Source: Candidatus Magnetominusculus sp. LBB02
GTDB lineage: Bacteria > Nitrospirota > Thermodesulfovibrionia > Thermodesulfovibrionales > Magnetobacteriaceae
Direction of reading: 5' to 3'
DNA: 49,418 bases
Assembly (NCBI GenBank): GCA_022321325.1
Contig: JAKOEO010000020.1
Location: 1 to 49,418 of the forward strand
Positions within the stretch are counted from its first letter, which is position 1. Each line of letters starts with the position of its first letter. The position numbers and the translations under genes are program-made. This document shows, piece by piece, positions 8,700 to 16,451 of this stretch. The notes beneath the pieces were generated by a model that saw only the letters and a list, made by a program, of their open reading frames with translations, was not told the origin of the DNA and did not search any database.

Positions 8700-9575
8700 T
8701 TGGCCTATATCGCTCAGCAGTTTCTCAATATGCTTCAGCTTGGAAGCATTTATGCCATAATAGCCCTGGGCTACACGATGGTCTACGGCGTGTTGTCTCT
8801 GATAAACTTTGCCCACGGGGATTTGTTTATGGTTGGGGCGTTTTTGTGTTTTCTTGCCTCATCCAAGCTGCATCTGCCTTTTTATATAGTAATACTTGCA
8901 GCGGCAGCCGGTGCGGCAGTCCTCGGCGTTACTGTGGAGAGGCTTGCCTATAGGCCGCTTAGAGAGGCCCCAAAGGTCTCGGCCATTATCACCGCTTTGG
9001 GGGTCGGCGTCTTTATTGAGAATTTTACGCTTGCCCTTAGTCCCTATCCCCGGCATGTCCCTGAGCTGCTCCATAATATAAGCTACAACTTCAACGGCCT
9101 TACGATATCCTCTATACAAATGATAATAGTGGCGCTGTCAGTGCTGCTTATGGCTGGGCTTGATTTCATAGTCAGAAAGACGCGCTACGGCTCTGCGATG
9201 AGGGCGCTTTCGTGGGATATGAGGACGCTGCCTCTGATGGGCGTGCCGGTAAACGCCATAGTTGCCCTGACGTTTGCCATAGGGGCCGGCTTTGGCGGCG
9301 TGGCGGGGACGATGTACGCGATGGCGTTTCCGGTGATAGACCCGTATATGGGGATAATGATTGGCTGGAAGGCATTTATTGCCGCCGTGGTGGGCGGAAT
9401 TGGCAGTATCAGGGGGGCGATGCTTGGCGGCTGTATACTGGGCGCTGTGGAGACTATTGCCGCTGTGGCCCTTCCCTCTACGTACAGGGATTTCATTGCC
9501 TTTACGCTCTTGCTTATACTTCTGATTTTCAGGCCGAACGGGATATTGGGAGTTCCTAAGACACTGAAGGTATGA
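8700..9575 (+). CDS. livH: LivH-type ABC transporter permease
   Basis: Inner-membrane permease of 291 aa with about eight hydrophobic segments, of the BPD_transp_2 family. Family features are LNMLQLGSIYAIIALGYTMV and LINFAHGDLFMVGAF at the N-terminus and VVGGIGSIRGAMLGG in the cytoplasmic coupling region near 225-240. The start is a TTG at 8700 with AGGGCGG upstream, 13 bases after the binding protein gene. It would pair with the permease half of the following LivM-LivG gene. The stop overlaps the next gene's ATG by four bases (9572-9575), showing translational coupling. Confidence 0.93.
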   Translation: MAYIAQQFLNMLQLGSIYAIIALGYTMVYGVLSLINFAHGDLFMVGAFLCFLASSKLHLPFYIVILAAAAGAAVLGVTVERLAYRPLREAPKVSAIITALGVGVFIENFTLALSPYPRHVPELLHNISYNFNGLTISSIQMIIVALSVLLMAGLDFIVRKTRYGSAMRALSWDMRTLPLMGVPVNAIVALTFAIGAGFGGVAGTMYAMAFPVIDPYMGIMIGWKAFIAAVVGGIGSIRGAMLGGCILGAVETIAAVALPSTYRDFIAFTLLLILLIFRPNGILGVPKTLKV

Positions 9576-11371
9576 AGAGCAATAACTTTTGGGTGCGCTT
9601 TACGTCTAACCGCCTGCCGGTCTTTGTCGGAGCCGGGTTCGTTGCCACGTTAATAGTCAGCCGCTTCAGTTTGATGGACCAGTATGTCGAGCTGGTTGCG
9701 ATGTATGTGGGGATTAATATCATCCTTGCCCTGAGTTTAAACATTGTCAACGGCTATATGGGGGAGTTTTCGGTAGGTCATGCGGGGTTTATGGCCGTGG
9801 GGGCGTATGGGGCCTCGGTATTATCTGTTAAGATACTTCCAGCGGGTGTGTGGGTTTTCCCTGTTGCCATAGTTGCAGGAGGTCTTTTGGCCGCCGCTGC
9901 CGCCGTAGTTGTTGCGATACCTTCGTTTAAGACGAGGGGGGATTATCTGGCAATTGTAACGCTGTCGTTTAATATGATAGTGAAGTCTGTCCTTGAAAAC
10001 ATAGACGCAGTGGGCGGGCCGCGGGGATTTTTAGGCATGGAAAAGCTGACAACGCTGCCGTGGGTCTTCGCGTGGACAGTGGCATCGGTATGGGCAGTCA
10101 GGAACTTCGTCTACAGCAACATTGGCCGCGGTGTCTTATCAATAAGAGAAGACGAGATGGCTGGGGAGGCAATGGGTGTTGACACCCAAAAGGTAAAACT
10201 ACAGGCCTTCGTTATATCGTCTTTTTTTGCAGGTGTGGCGGGCGGGCTTTACGCCCACCTGCTTCAGTTTATCAGCCCGCGTTCGTTTGACATACTGAAG
10301 TCTACGGAAATCCTGATAATGGTCTATTTGGGCGGGGTTGGCTCAATTGCCGGGTCAATTGCAGGTGCGGTTATCTATACGGTATTGATAGAGGCGCTGC
10401 GTGTGTTGGGGCAGTGGCGAATGGTGATTATGCCTCTTATGCTTGTCATACTTATGATATTTCGGCCTAAGGGGATATTTGGATATACCGAGTTTAGTTG
10501 GTTTAAGCCGGCTACCGCTAAAAAAAGAGAGGGGGCGGCTATAATGTCACATCAACCTCTGAGGCAAGTTGAGACTGGCGGGCTGTTGGCGATTGACGGC
10601 CTTACGCATTATTTTGGCGGTCTGTGTGCCTTGTCTGATTTTAATCTAAGGCTTAGTGCGGGGCAGATTCTTGGTGTAATCGGACCAAACGGCTCAGGGA
10701 AGACCACCCTGTTTAATCTGATATCGGGTTATTATAAGCCAACGCAGGGCAGCATTTCAGTCCATGGCGCTGAGCTGACCCGATTGCGCCCCAATGAGAT
10801 AAACGCACTTGGCATTGCCCGGACGTTTCAAAACATCCGCCTCTTTAACAACCTCACAGTGGAGGACAATGTGAAGATTGGGATGTTTGGCAGCGCCGGC
10901 TACAATGCATCCGGGGCACTCTTGCGCACAAGGAGATTTAAGCAGTGTGAACGGGATATGTCTGAACATGCGCAAGAGCTGCTTGAGTTATTTGCGCTTG
11001 ACAGATATAGAGCGGAGCCGGCAAAGAATCTGCCCTATGGTCTGAAGCGCCGCCTTGAGATTGTCCGGGCGCTGGCCACAAGGCCGGCATTGTTGCTTCT
11101 GGATGAGCCTGCCGCCGGAATGAACCCTGCCGAGACCGGGGCGTTAATGGAGCTGGTTCAGCGCATAAGGGATGATTTCAAACTAACGATTATGGTAATA
11201 GAACACCATATGAGTTTTATTATGGGGTTATGTGAGACAATCCGCGTTCTGGACTTTGGCGTTACAATAGCCGCCGGGACTGCCGATGAGATAAAAAACG
11301 ATAAAAAGGTAATAGAGGCATATTTGGGAAGTTCAGGGGCAAGAAATTATAAAACGGGTGGGAATTCATAG
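9572..11371 (+). CDS. LivM permease fused in frame to LivG ATPase
   Basis: A single 599-aa frame contains two Liv components. Residues 1-310 are a LivM-type permease ([36 protein letters not shown]). Residues 335-599 are a LivG-type ATPase with Walker [10 protein letters not shown], a signature-like [11 protein letters not shown] and Walker [14 protein letters not shown]. The linker spans about 311-335. An in-frame ATG at 10544 (Met325) has AGAGAGGGGG about 8 bases upstream, so a separate LivG could also be made by internal initiation. The run of seven A residues just before it is where a frameshift or lost stop might have joined two genes. Fused Liv permease-ATPase proteins are known in other bacteria. 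Confidence 0.9.
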   Translation: MKSNNFWVRFTSNRLPVFVGAGFVATLIVSRFSLMDQYVELVAMYVGINIILALSLNIVNGYMGEFSVGHAGFMAVGAYGASVLSVKILPAGVWVFPVAIVAGGLLAAAAAVVVAIPSFKTRGDYLAIVTLSFNMIVKSVLENIDAVGGPRGFLGMEKLTTLPWVFAWTVASVWAVRNFVYSNIGRGVLSIREDEMAGEAMGVDTQKVKLQAFVISSFFAGVAGGLYAHLLQFISPRSFDILKSTEILIMVYLGGVGSIAGSIAGAVIYTVLIEALRVLGQWRMVIMPLMLVILMIFRPKGIFGYTEFSWFKPATAKKREGAAIMSHQPLRQVETGGLLAIDGLTHYFGGLCALSDFNLRLSAGQILGVIGPNGSGKTTLFNLISGYYKPTQGSISVHGAELTRLRPNEINALGIARTFQNIRLFNNLTVEDNVKIGMFGSAGYNASGALLRTRRFKQCERDMSEHAQELLELFALDRYRAEPAKNLPYGLKRRLEIVRALATRPALLLLDEPAAGMNPAETGALMELVQRIRDDFKLTIMVIEHHMSFIMGLCETIRVLDFGVTIAAGTADEIKNDKKVIEAYLGSSGARNYKTGGNS

Positions 11372-11374
11372 GCA

Positions 11375-12085
11375 ATGCCGGCATTGACAATAGAAGACCT
11401 TGCGGTCAGCTATGGCAATATCAAGGCAGTACGGGGGGTATCGCTGACGGTGCGGCAGGGGCAGATAACGGCGCTGATAGGGGCAAACGGGGCGGGAAAG
11501 ACATCGCTTCTGCGCGCAATATCGGGCATGGTGCGATATGCCGGGCAGATATACTACAAGGAAATGAAACTAAACGGCATGGCGGCGCACAAAATCGTCG
11601 CACTTGGCATAACGCATGTGCCGGAGGGAAGGGGGATATTTGGAAACCTTACGGTGAAGGAAAATCTGACGCTTGCCGCGTGGCTGAGAAAGAATGACGC
11701 AGAGGGCGTGAGGCGCAACTATGAGCGCGTGATGATGTTACTGCCGCGTTTGAGCGAGCGTCTGGGGCAGCTTGCCGGTACACTCTCAGGCGGAGAGCAG
11801 CAGATGCTTGCCATAGGACGCGCCATGATGTCCGATGGGGACTTAATCCTTCTCGATGAGCCGTCAATGGGGCTTTCGCCGGTGCTTGCCGACGAAATTT
11901 ATCGTATAATCGCGGAGATAAATAAGACCGGCGTAACTATTTTACTGGTTGAACAGAACGCCTTCATGGCGCTGCAACTGGCTCACCACGGCTGCGTGAT
12001 GGAAAATGGCGTGATTGCCCTTGAGGGTGCGGCCATGGAACTGCTCGATGACCCGCGTGTAAGACAGGCCTATCTTGGGGTATGA
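11375..12085 (+). CDS. livF: LivF-type ABC transporter ATPase
   Basis: Second ATP-binding subunit of the Liv-type importer, 236 aa as expected for LivF. It has Walker A GANGAGKTS at about 35-43, signature LSGGEQQMLAIGRAMM, Walker B LILLDEPSMGLSP and the switch-region LLVEQN. The ATG is 3 bases after the fused LivM-LivG gene, so it closes the transporter operon. A structured, terminator-like sequence lies about 30 bases downstream. Confidence 0.95.
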   Translation: MPALTIEDLAVSYGNIKAVRGVSLTVRQGQITALIGANGAGKTSLLRAISGMVRYAGQIYYKEMKLNGMAAHKIVALGITHVPEGRGIFGNLTVKENLTLAAWLRKNDAEGVRRNYERVMMLLPRLSERLGQLAGTLSGGEQQMLAIGRAMMSDGDLILLDEPSMGLSPVLADEIYRIIAEINKTGVTILLVEQNAFMALQLAHHGCVMENGVIALEGAAMELLDDPRVRQAYLGV

Positions 12086-12112
12086 ATCATCTCATCAAGA
12101 TAGAGGGGAGGA

Positions 12113-12178
12113 GTGGGATGGGACAGCCGTTATATGTACTCAAATCGTTTCGGCGACTTGAGCTGACGTCTATCCCAC
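12113..12178. other. nested stem-loop after the liv operon
   Basis: The outer arms are GTGGGAT (12113-12119) and ATCCCAC (12172-12178), continued by GAC/GTC. The inner arms are CTCAA-A-TCG (12139-12147) and CGA-C-TTGAG (12154-12162) around a TTTCGG loop. No T-tract follows on either strand, so it is not a classical intrinsic terminator. It may stabilise the 3' end of the liv mRNA or be a structured RNA. Confidence 0.5.
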
Positions 12179-12216
12179 CCCAAGCTGTTGCTGGCAAGGC
12201 CTATGCGTCAGACGTA

Positions 12217-12363
12217 TTATTTAAGTAACAGGGACGCACCGAAATAAACTAAGGCAAACAGAAGCGTCCACTTAATCAATCTATCCAGATCCACTTCATT
12301 ATAACGGCCACTGTCAATAGCAGTGCCGCCCTCAACTGCGTTATCCTTCGTTTTCAGTTTCAT
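12217..12363 (-). CDS. small single-span membrane protein, 48 aa
   Basis: An ATG at 12361-12363 preceded by a full AAGGAGG opens a 48-codon frame ending at TAA 12217-12219. The product begins with a charged, soluble-looking part (MKLKTKDNAVEGG) and ends with one hydrophobic segment (about 29-48: LIKWTLLFALVYFGASLLLK), so it is predicted to be a tail-anchored inner-membrane protein. The gene has a near-consensus sigma-54 promoter 39 bases before its start codon. I do not recognise the family. It is the second small membrane protein gene in the window with a sigma-54-like promoter; the other is at 16038. Confidence 0.75.
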   Translation of the reverse strand: MKLKTKDNAVEGGTAIDSGRYNEVDLDRLIKWTLLFALVYFGASLLLK

Positions 12364-12412
12364 GTCAGCCGGGCCTCCTTAATCAGTTAAGAAACCAGAA
12401 CAACTATGTTTT

Positions 12413-12428
12413 AGCAAAAACAGTGCCA
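12413..12428 (-). promoter_or_regulatory. sigma-54 (RpoN) promoter, -24/-12
   Basis: Read on the minus strand the sequence is TGGCACTGTTTTTGCT, matching the TGGCACG-N4-TTGCW consensus at all but one position with the required GG-N10-GC spacing. The expected transcription start is near 12402, giving a 39-base leader with a strong AAGGAGG before the 48-aa gene. I see no copy of the 17-bp palindrome found at the other sigma-54-like promoters. Confidence 0.8.
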
Positions 12429-12592
12429 GAGCGATAACGAGGCGGTAATTTCTATATTGCCACGTAATTACAATGGGTTAGCAAGATAGCGGCAACGCAG
12501 CGGTCTGTATGGAAAAAATACATGTGTAAGGAAACATGACAGCCGACGGCATATTATTGACGCATAGAAGGGCTGTGGCATGACCTCTAAAA

Positions 12593-12620
12593 TTGACAAA
12601 ACCTGCGTCAAGGGCATAAT
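12593..12620 (+). promoter_or_regulatory. sigma-70-type promoter, TTGACA-N16-CATAAT
   Basis: A perfect -35 hexamer TTGACA (12593-12598) is followed after 16 bases by CATAAT (12615-12620). The predicted transcription start at about 12627 is only two bases before the ATG at 12629, so the mRNA would be essentially leaderless, or translation starts at the later ATG at 12647. Confidence 0.55.
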
Positions 12621-12628
12621 ATTCATTC

Positions 12629-14188
12629 ATGGCGGTGTTGGCCAAAATGAAGGAAGGCACGGTTGTTCTTGCACTTTGTGCGCTTTTGATGGGTGCGTAT
12701 TCGTTGGGAAGCTGGATATATTTTAAGACTGGCGGCATTGAGTTAAGCGATACGGCGCGCTTTGGCTGGGATACGTGGGAGTATCAGTCTATGGCCGCGA
12801 ATTTTGCCGCCGGACATGGCCTCAAGTTTGGCGCTATCGAGGACTTTTCCTTTTATAGATTCACTCAGACTGGTGACTGGGTCCTTGGCGACGCCGGTTT
12901 AAAGGGCTATGAGAAGTTCCTTGATATAGGGCAAAAGGGCGGTAGCTATAATTTCTACAGGACGCCCGGATATCCTGTGTTTCTTGGCGTTCTCTATAAG
13001 ATATTTGGAATATCGCCTAAAGTGGCGCGGGCTTCGCAGGTGTTTCTTGTCATATTGGTTGCCGCTTTTTTGCCATATATTGGCTTTGCCTATTGGCGGG
13101 GCGGCGGCTTTGCCGCAGGGGTTATCTCCGGCAGTATTTTGATGAGCACGTATGTCTATATCCACAATATGCAGGATGAGCTGCTCACTGAACCGCTGAT
13201 TATGTTTTGTGCGTTTTTGACCGTAGTGATGTTTATCGAATGGGAAAAGAGAAAATCTGCCTCAGCCGCAGCCGCCCTCGGCATTGTCATGGGTGCGGGG
13301 ATTTTGGTTAAAGGTTCTCTTGTGTTCACGCCGCTTGTGGCTGGTTTGTATTTTATATATCTGATCAGACGCAGGCTGCTTAGGCCGGCACAGTTTTTAG
13401 CATTTGCGCTTGGCGTTTCGTTTATTGTCCTGTCGTGGTCTGTTTATGCCAGTGTAAAGGAAGGCAGGCCTATCTTTATCTCGACACAGGGACAACAGGT
13501 ACTGCTCGATTCCAATAGCGTAATATCAAAAGACGGAAGGTGGCACGCTAACGCATCGGATGTTTTTTATGAAAATCCTGAAATAAAAAGACTTCCAGGC
13601 CCGTTGAAAGTCATCAGATTTTATCAAAAGCATAGAGAACTCCTGCCCTCAATATTTATAAACAAGCTAAACGTTGGCTTCGGCGGGTTCTTTTTTTTCA
13701 AGACGGCCATGCTCTTTCTACTTTATTCGATGGCCGTCAATACCCTCAGGTTTTTTGACGATGAGGGGAAAATTAAGGCCGTTACGTATATAAAGAAAAT
13801 ATTATCGGTTCTAATGGCAATTTATCTCGTATGGACTGTGTTCGTTGTGTGCGTAGTGCTGTTTAAAGTAAAATTGCAACAATTTGCGGCGCTTGCGTTT
13901 GCAAATGCGATTAATCTAATGCCTGGCGCTACGATTCTCATTTATATATTTGTTGTGTATTGCCTTGTCGTTTATATATTTATAAAAAGATGTTACGTCG
14001 AAGTCCCCGTACCATTTGTTATATTGTTTCTGAATTTTTTCCTGATTACTTTAATCTTCTGCGGCGACCCGCGGTTTGTAAAGGTGATAGATTTCATATT
14101 TATCCTGACGGCAATTCAGGCCGTCATAAGCACAGCCACAGGGTTTTACGGGGCTGCCCGCCAAGGGCGGCGGCTTGAACAATCTTAA
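12629..14188 (+). CDS. polytopic membrane glycosyltransferase-like protein (GT39/ArnT type)
   Basis: A 519-aa inner-membrane protein with roughly ten hydrophobic segments. After the first segment a large loop carries acidic residues and YQSMAANFAAGHG, then FYRTPGYPVFLGVLYKIFG, features of lipid-linked sugar mannosyl/arabinosyl transferases (PMT_2/GT39). Such enzymes move a sugar from a polyprenyl-phosphate donor to a protein or lipid on the periplasmic side. No partner glycan genes are nearby, so acceptor and sugar are unknown. The start is either ATG 12629, with a promoter that would leave no leader, or ATG 12647 (MKEGTVVLAL); neither has a clear Shine-Dalgarno. Confidence 0.75.
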   Translation: MAVLAKMKEGTVVLALCALLMGAYSLGSWIYFKTGGIELSDTARFGWDTWEYQSMAANFAAGHGLKFGAIEDFSFYRFTQTGDWVLGDAGLKGYEKFLDIGQKGGSYNFYRTPGYPVFLGVLYKIFGISPKVARASQVFLVILVAAFLPYIGFAYWRGGGFAAGVISGSILMSTYVYIHNMQDELLTEPLIMFCAFLTVVMFIEWEKRKSASAAAALGIVMGAGILVKGSLVFTPLVAGLYFIYLIRRRLLRPAQFLAFALGVSFIVLSWSVYASVKEGRPIFISTQGQQVLLDSNSVISKDGRWHANASDVFYENPEIKRLPGPLKVIRFYQKHRELLPSIFINKLNVGFGGFFFFKTAMLFLLYSMAVNTLRFFDDEGKIKAVTYIKKILSVLMAIYLVWTVFVVCVVLFKVKLQQFAALAFANAINLMPGATILIYIFVVYCLVVYIFIKRCYVEVPVPFVILFLNFFLITLIFCGDPRFVKVIDFIFILTAIQAVISTATGFYGAARQGRRLEQS

Positions 14189-14190
14189 AC

Positions 14191-14233
14191 AAAAAAAATG
14201 AACAGACGGAATTACCCCTAACTCTCCGCCTGT
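14191..14233 (-). terminator. intrinsic terminator of the SafE-Usp operon
   Basis: Arms ACAGACGGA (14202-14210) and TCCGCCTGT (14225-14233) pair at 8 of 9 positions around a 14-base loop. On the minus strand the hairpin is followed by TTCA and then eight T residues (the A-run at 14191-14198). It lies about 47 bases past the stop of the Usp-like gene. Confidence 0.8.
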
Positions 14234-14280
14234 CCACCTGCTGCTACTGCGGTGTCTGCTTCTGTTTATTTGACGCCAGT

Positions 14281-14751
14281 TTATATGACCAGTACAACAT
14301 TGCAGTTACTGAGATCTGCTTTAGTAGTCTTTTCGATTTTATAGTCCCTTTTGTTCGCTATATGGGTCAGCTTGTCTGTCGGCATAGGGACTACTATGGT
14401 CGTATTTGTATCTGGCGCCTCAGCCATCATATCATCTATTACGTCCTCAACTGAACCTACGGCCTTGTCAAACACTGCCTCTACCCCATTAGCTTTACAA
14501 AACCCTTTTACACAATCGAAAAATGCCTCCGCCTCGCGCACCGTCTGTGCCAATATCTTGTCATGTAAGCCGAATTCATACATTGACAGCGCTGCCCTTT
14601 CCGAGATGCCGAACTCTGGTACAACCGCCTTTATGTTGAGAACTGACCCATGTATCTTTGCCATATCGCTGCCGTAGCTGATTGATTCCTTGTACGTGAA
14701 ACCCGGATACACTATCACTGTAACCTTGCCGTTGCCCTGATGTTCGCTCAT
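14281..14751 (-). CDS. Usp-like small protein, paralogue 1
   Basis: A 156-aa protein paralogous to the one at 18075-18524: both share VYPG..YKESISY.S.MA, a V(V/I)PEF..SERAA(L/I)SM block and a C-terminal strand ending in VVLV. The alternating hydrophobic pattern resembles a universal stress protein fold, but the G-2x-G-9x-G(S/T) ATP loop is absent; the region reads VVPMPTDKLTHIANKRDY. It may therefore bind something other than ATP. I choose ATG 14751, which has GGGGG upstream and aligns with the paralogue's start, over the GTG at 14784. It follows the TauE/SafE permease closely and is the last gene of that operon. Confidence 0.8.
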   Translation of the reverse strand: MSEHQGNGKVTVIVYPGFTYKESISYGSDMAKIHGSVLNIKAVVPEFGISERAALSMYEFGLHDKILAQTVREAEAFFDCVKGFCKANGVEAVFDKAVGSVEDVIDDMMAEAPDTNTTIVVPMPTDKLTHIANKRDYKIEKTTKADLSNCNVVLVI

Positions 14752-14802
14752 CTCATAGCCCCCATTTAATATCGCAGGTTTCACGTTGATCTCACTCTAT
14801 CC

Positions 14803-16002
14803 CTATGCTTCCTGGCCGACTGCTCTGGACTGTTCTGCAAGTTTCCTTTCCTTAGCTATGCCTTGTACCATCTTCACTATGATTATCAGGCTTAGAGTAC
14901 ACGCAGAGCCCAGCATCAGATACCCTGAGTAGCTGTTCCACACCTTCTCAAGTGAATATGCTGACTGCATTGCGGCTGATTGTGTTGCTATCCACGCCTT
15001 TACAGCCACCTTGTTCATGACTATCCAGTCTTTAATCTCGATCTTGTCCTGCAAGCCTGTCGTTGCCTTTACCCATTTCATAAGCATAGGCTCATATTCG
15101 CTCTTATAACCGGCGGAGATGTGCTTAAAGATAACCGATACGCCTGAAAGCAGCATCGTAACCGAGAAGTATAGTCTGATTATAAGACCTTTAACGTACT
15201 TGGTTGCCGTAGTTCCAAACTGTGCCCCGACAGCGGCGCCTAGAAGCATTACAACCGCCGCTACCAACTCTACTCTTGCCTTCATCGCATATGAAAACGC
15301 ACCGTATGCCCCTGAGATCATTACCTCAAACAGGTCTGTGCCAACCGCTATAGTCGTTGGGCAGCCGATGAGATATATCAACGACGGCATTCTTATAAAA
15401 CCGCCGCCTACGCCTAAGAAGCCGGCCAGAAACCCAGTAAACATCGCAACTCCCCCAACTACCCATAGCGACACTGTCAGCCCTGATGTCTTGAGCTGAA
15501 TCATCGGCCACAGTTTGAGATTGTGCATTTTCTGCGCAAGTGAGGACACCCCTGCGTCTTTTATGTCCTTGCCCTGAGACTTGCCCGCACTGTTAAGTTT
15601 AAAATACTCCTGCAGCATATAAGTGCCGAGGCCGAATAATAGCACCATATATGTTATCCTGACAATCGGCCCAACGCGCCCGATCCTCTCCAGATACATA
15701 ATCAGCGTTGCTCCGCCCTCTATGCCTATTGCCGTAAAGATAACCATTATTAAACCAAGCCGGATGTCAACATTGCCCAACTTCCGGTGTTTCATTGTGG
15801 CCACTATAGATTTGCCCGCTATATGTGCCATGTCAGTGCCTATTGCGTATGCCATCGGGAATCCAAACACATTCAGTGCCGGGGTTACCATAAATGCGCC
15901 GCCTACTCCAAAAAATCCGCCTATTATGCCGACTGTCAACCCTAAAAGAACTAGCTGCCAAGCCATTATCTCTACGCCTGCTATTGGTAAGTATATCTCC
16001 AT
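14803..16002 (-). CDS. TauE/SafE family permease (putative sulfite/organosulfonate exporter)
   Basis: A 399-aa inner-membrane protein of the TauE/SafE (DUF81) family. The two family repeats are visible: GIIGGFFGVGGAFMVTPAL with AIGTDMAHIAGKS, and GFLAGFLGVGGGFIRMPSL with AVGTDLFEVMISG. Members move sulfite, sulfoacetate or related anions. It is longer than the usual 250-300 aa because of a hydrophilic segment of about 60 residues (roughly 295-355) before a final transmembrane helix. The ATG has an AAGGAGGGG Shine-Dalgarno. It is preceded by a 56-aa membrane protein and followed by a Usp-like gene in one operon, an arrangement suggesting a regulated anion exporter. Confidence 0.9.
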   Translation of the reverse strand: MEIYLPIAGVEIMAWQLVLLGLTVGIIGGFFGVGGAFMVTPALNVFGFPMAYAIGTDMAHIAGKSIVATMKHRKLGNVDIRLGLIMVIFTAIGIEGGATLIMYLERIGRVGPIVRITYMVLLFGLGTYMLQEYFKLNSAGKSQGKDIKDAGVSSLAQKMHNLKLWPMIQLKTSGLTVSLWVVGGVAMFTGFLAGFLGVGGGFIRMPSLIYLIGCPTTIAVGTDLFEVMISGAYGAFSYAMKARVELVAAVVMLLGAAVGAQFGTTATKYVKGLIIRLYFSVTMLLSGVSVIFKHISAGYKSEYEPMLMKWVKATTGLQDKIEIKDWIVMNKVAVKAWIATQSAAMQSAYSLEKVWNSYSGYLMLGSACTLSLIIIVKMVQGIAKERKLAEQSRAVGQEA

Positions 16003-16037
16003 CTATTTACCCCTCCTTAAAATAATCAGGTCTTAGC

Positions 16038-16208
16038 CTAGTGATGTATTTCTATCTTGTTTGTCTTGATGCCGAGTATCTTGAAGATTAACTCGATTGA
16101 TGAGCCTATTACCACGCCTATGCCTGACATTGTTACTACGGTCAGGATTGCAAACGCTGTGTGATCTGTCTTGTTCAGCTCGGTAATCCATGTAAGTAAG
16201 TTTTCCAT
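16038..16208 (-). CDS. small membrane protein, 56 aa, first gene of the SafE operon
   Basis: ATG at 16206-16208 with an excellent AAGGAGGTG nine bases upstream and a TAG stop at 16038-16040. The 56 residues contain one hydrophobic helix (about 18-45, AFAILTVVTMSGIGVVIGSS) and a short basic tail. It lies 35 bases before the TauE/SafE gene and behind the sigma-54-like promoter at 16283-16298, so it is probably co-transcribed and could be an accessory subunit of the exporter. No family recognised. Confidence 0.78.
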   Translation of the reverse strand: MENLLTWITELNKTDHTAFAILTVVTMSGIGVVIGSSIELIFKILGIKTNKIEIHH

Positions 16209-16282
16209 TGTGCCACCTCCTTCTGTCCTTTCAGTTTATTTTTAGTGTGCTTCTTAGCATTTCGCTTTATGCAGGTATGATT

Positions 16283-16298
16283 ATCAATAAGTGTGCCA
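16283..16298 (-). promoter_or_regulatory. sigma-54-like promoter of the SafE operon
   Basis: Minus-strand TGGCACACTTATTGAT has a perfect -24 TGGCAC and GG-N10 spacing, but TTGA in place of TTGC at -12. The predicted start is near 16272, leaving a 64-base leader. Two 17-bp palindromes are centred 86 and 171 bases upstream, where enhancer-binding proteins normally sit. Confidence 0.55.
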
Positions 16299-16349
16299 GT
16301 TTAATTATCTATATATTACAGACAGTTATAGATAGTGCGATATATAAGG

Positions 16350-16366
16350 TGCAGTGAATTCTTGCA
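16350..16366 (-). promoter_or_regulatory. 17-bp palindrome, putative enhancer site A
   Basis: TGCAGTGAATTCTTGCA, one of four related palindromes of consensus TGCAATGAWTTMTTGCA. It is centred about -86 from the predicted sigma-54 start of the SafE operon. Confidence 0.6.
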
Positions 16367-16429
16367 GGTAAGGCCGATGCTTCACGTACTTATGCGCTAC
16401 AGCAGGGTTTAAGGGAATTTATGGTTTTA

Positions 16430-16451
16430 TTGCATGCAATAATTTACTGCA
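16430..16451 (-). promoter_or_regulatory. 17-bp palindrome with extra half-site, putative enhancer site D
   Basis: TGCAATAATTTACTGCA at 16435-16451, preceded by a half-site so that TTGCATGCAA (16430-16439) is itself palindromic. It is centred about -171 from the SafE-operon start and overlaps the stop codon of the upstream kinase gene. Confidence 0.55.

Larger units (their letters stand above)
12086..12628. other. intergenic region holding a stem-loop, a small gene and two promoters
   Basis: This 543-base gap contains a long imperfect hairpin (12113-12178), a minus-strand 48-aa gene (12217-12363) with its sigma-54 promoter (12413-12428), and a sigma-70-type promoter for the plus-strand gene at 12629. 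The minus-strand open frame at 12478-12738 has no ribosome binding site and overlaps the start of the glycosyltransferase gene, so I do not call it. Confidence 0.6.

Noticed and set aside
12478-12738. 86-aa minus-strand open frame before the glycosyltransferase
   Set aside because: No Shine-Dalgarno; covers the sigma-70 promoter and the glycosyltransferase start; composition looks non-coding.
15119-15499. 126-aa plus-strand open frame
   Set aside because: Antisense to the TauE/SafE permease and rich in Pro/Thr as expected for a shadow of a membrane protein gene.
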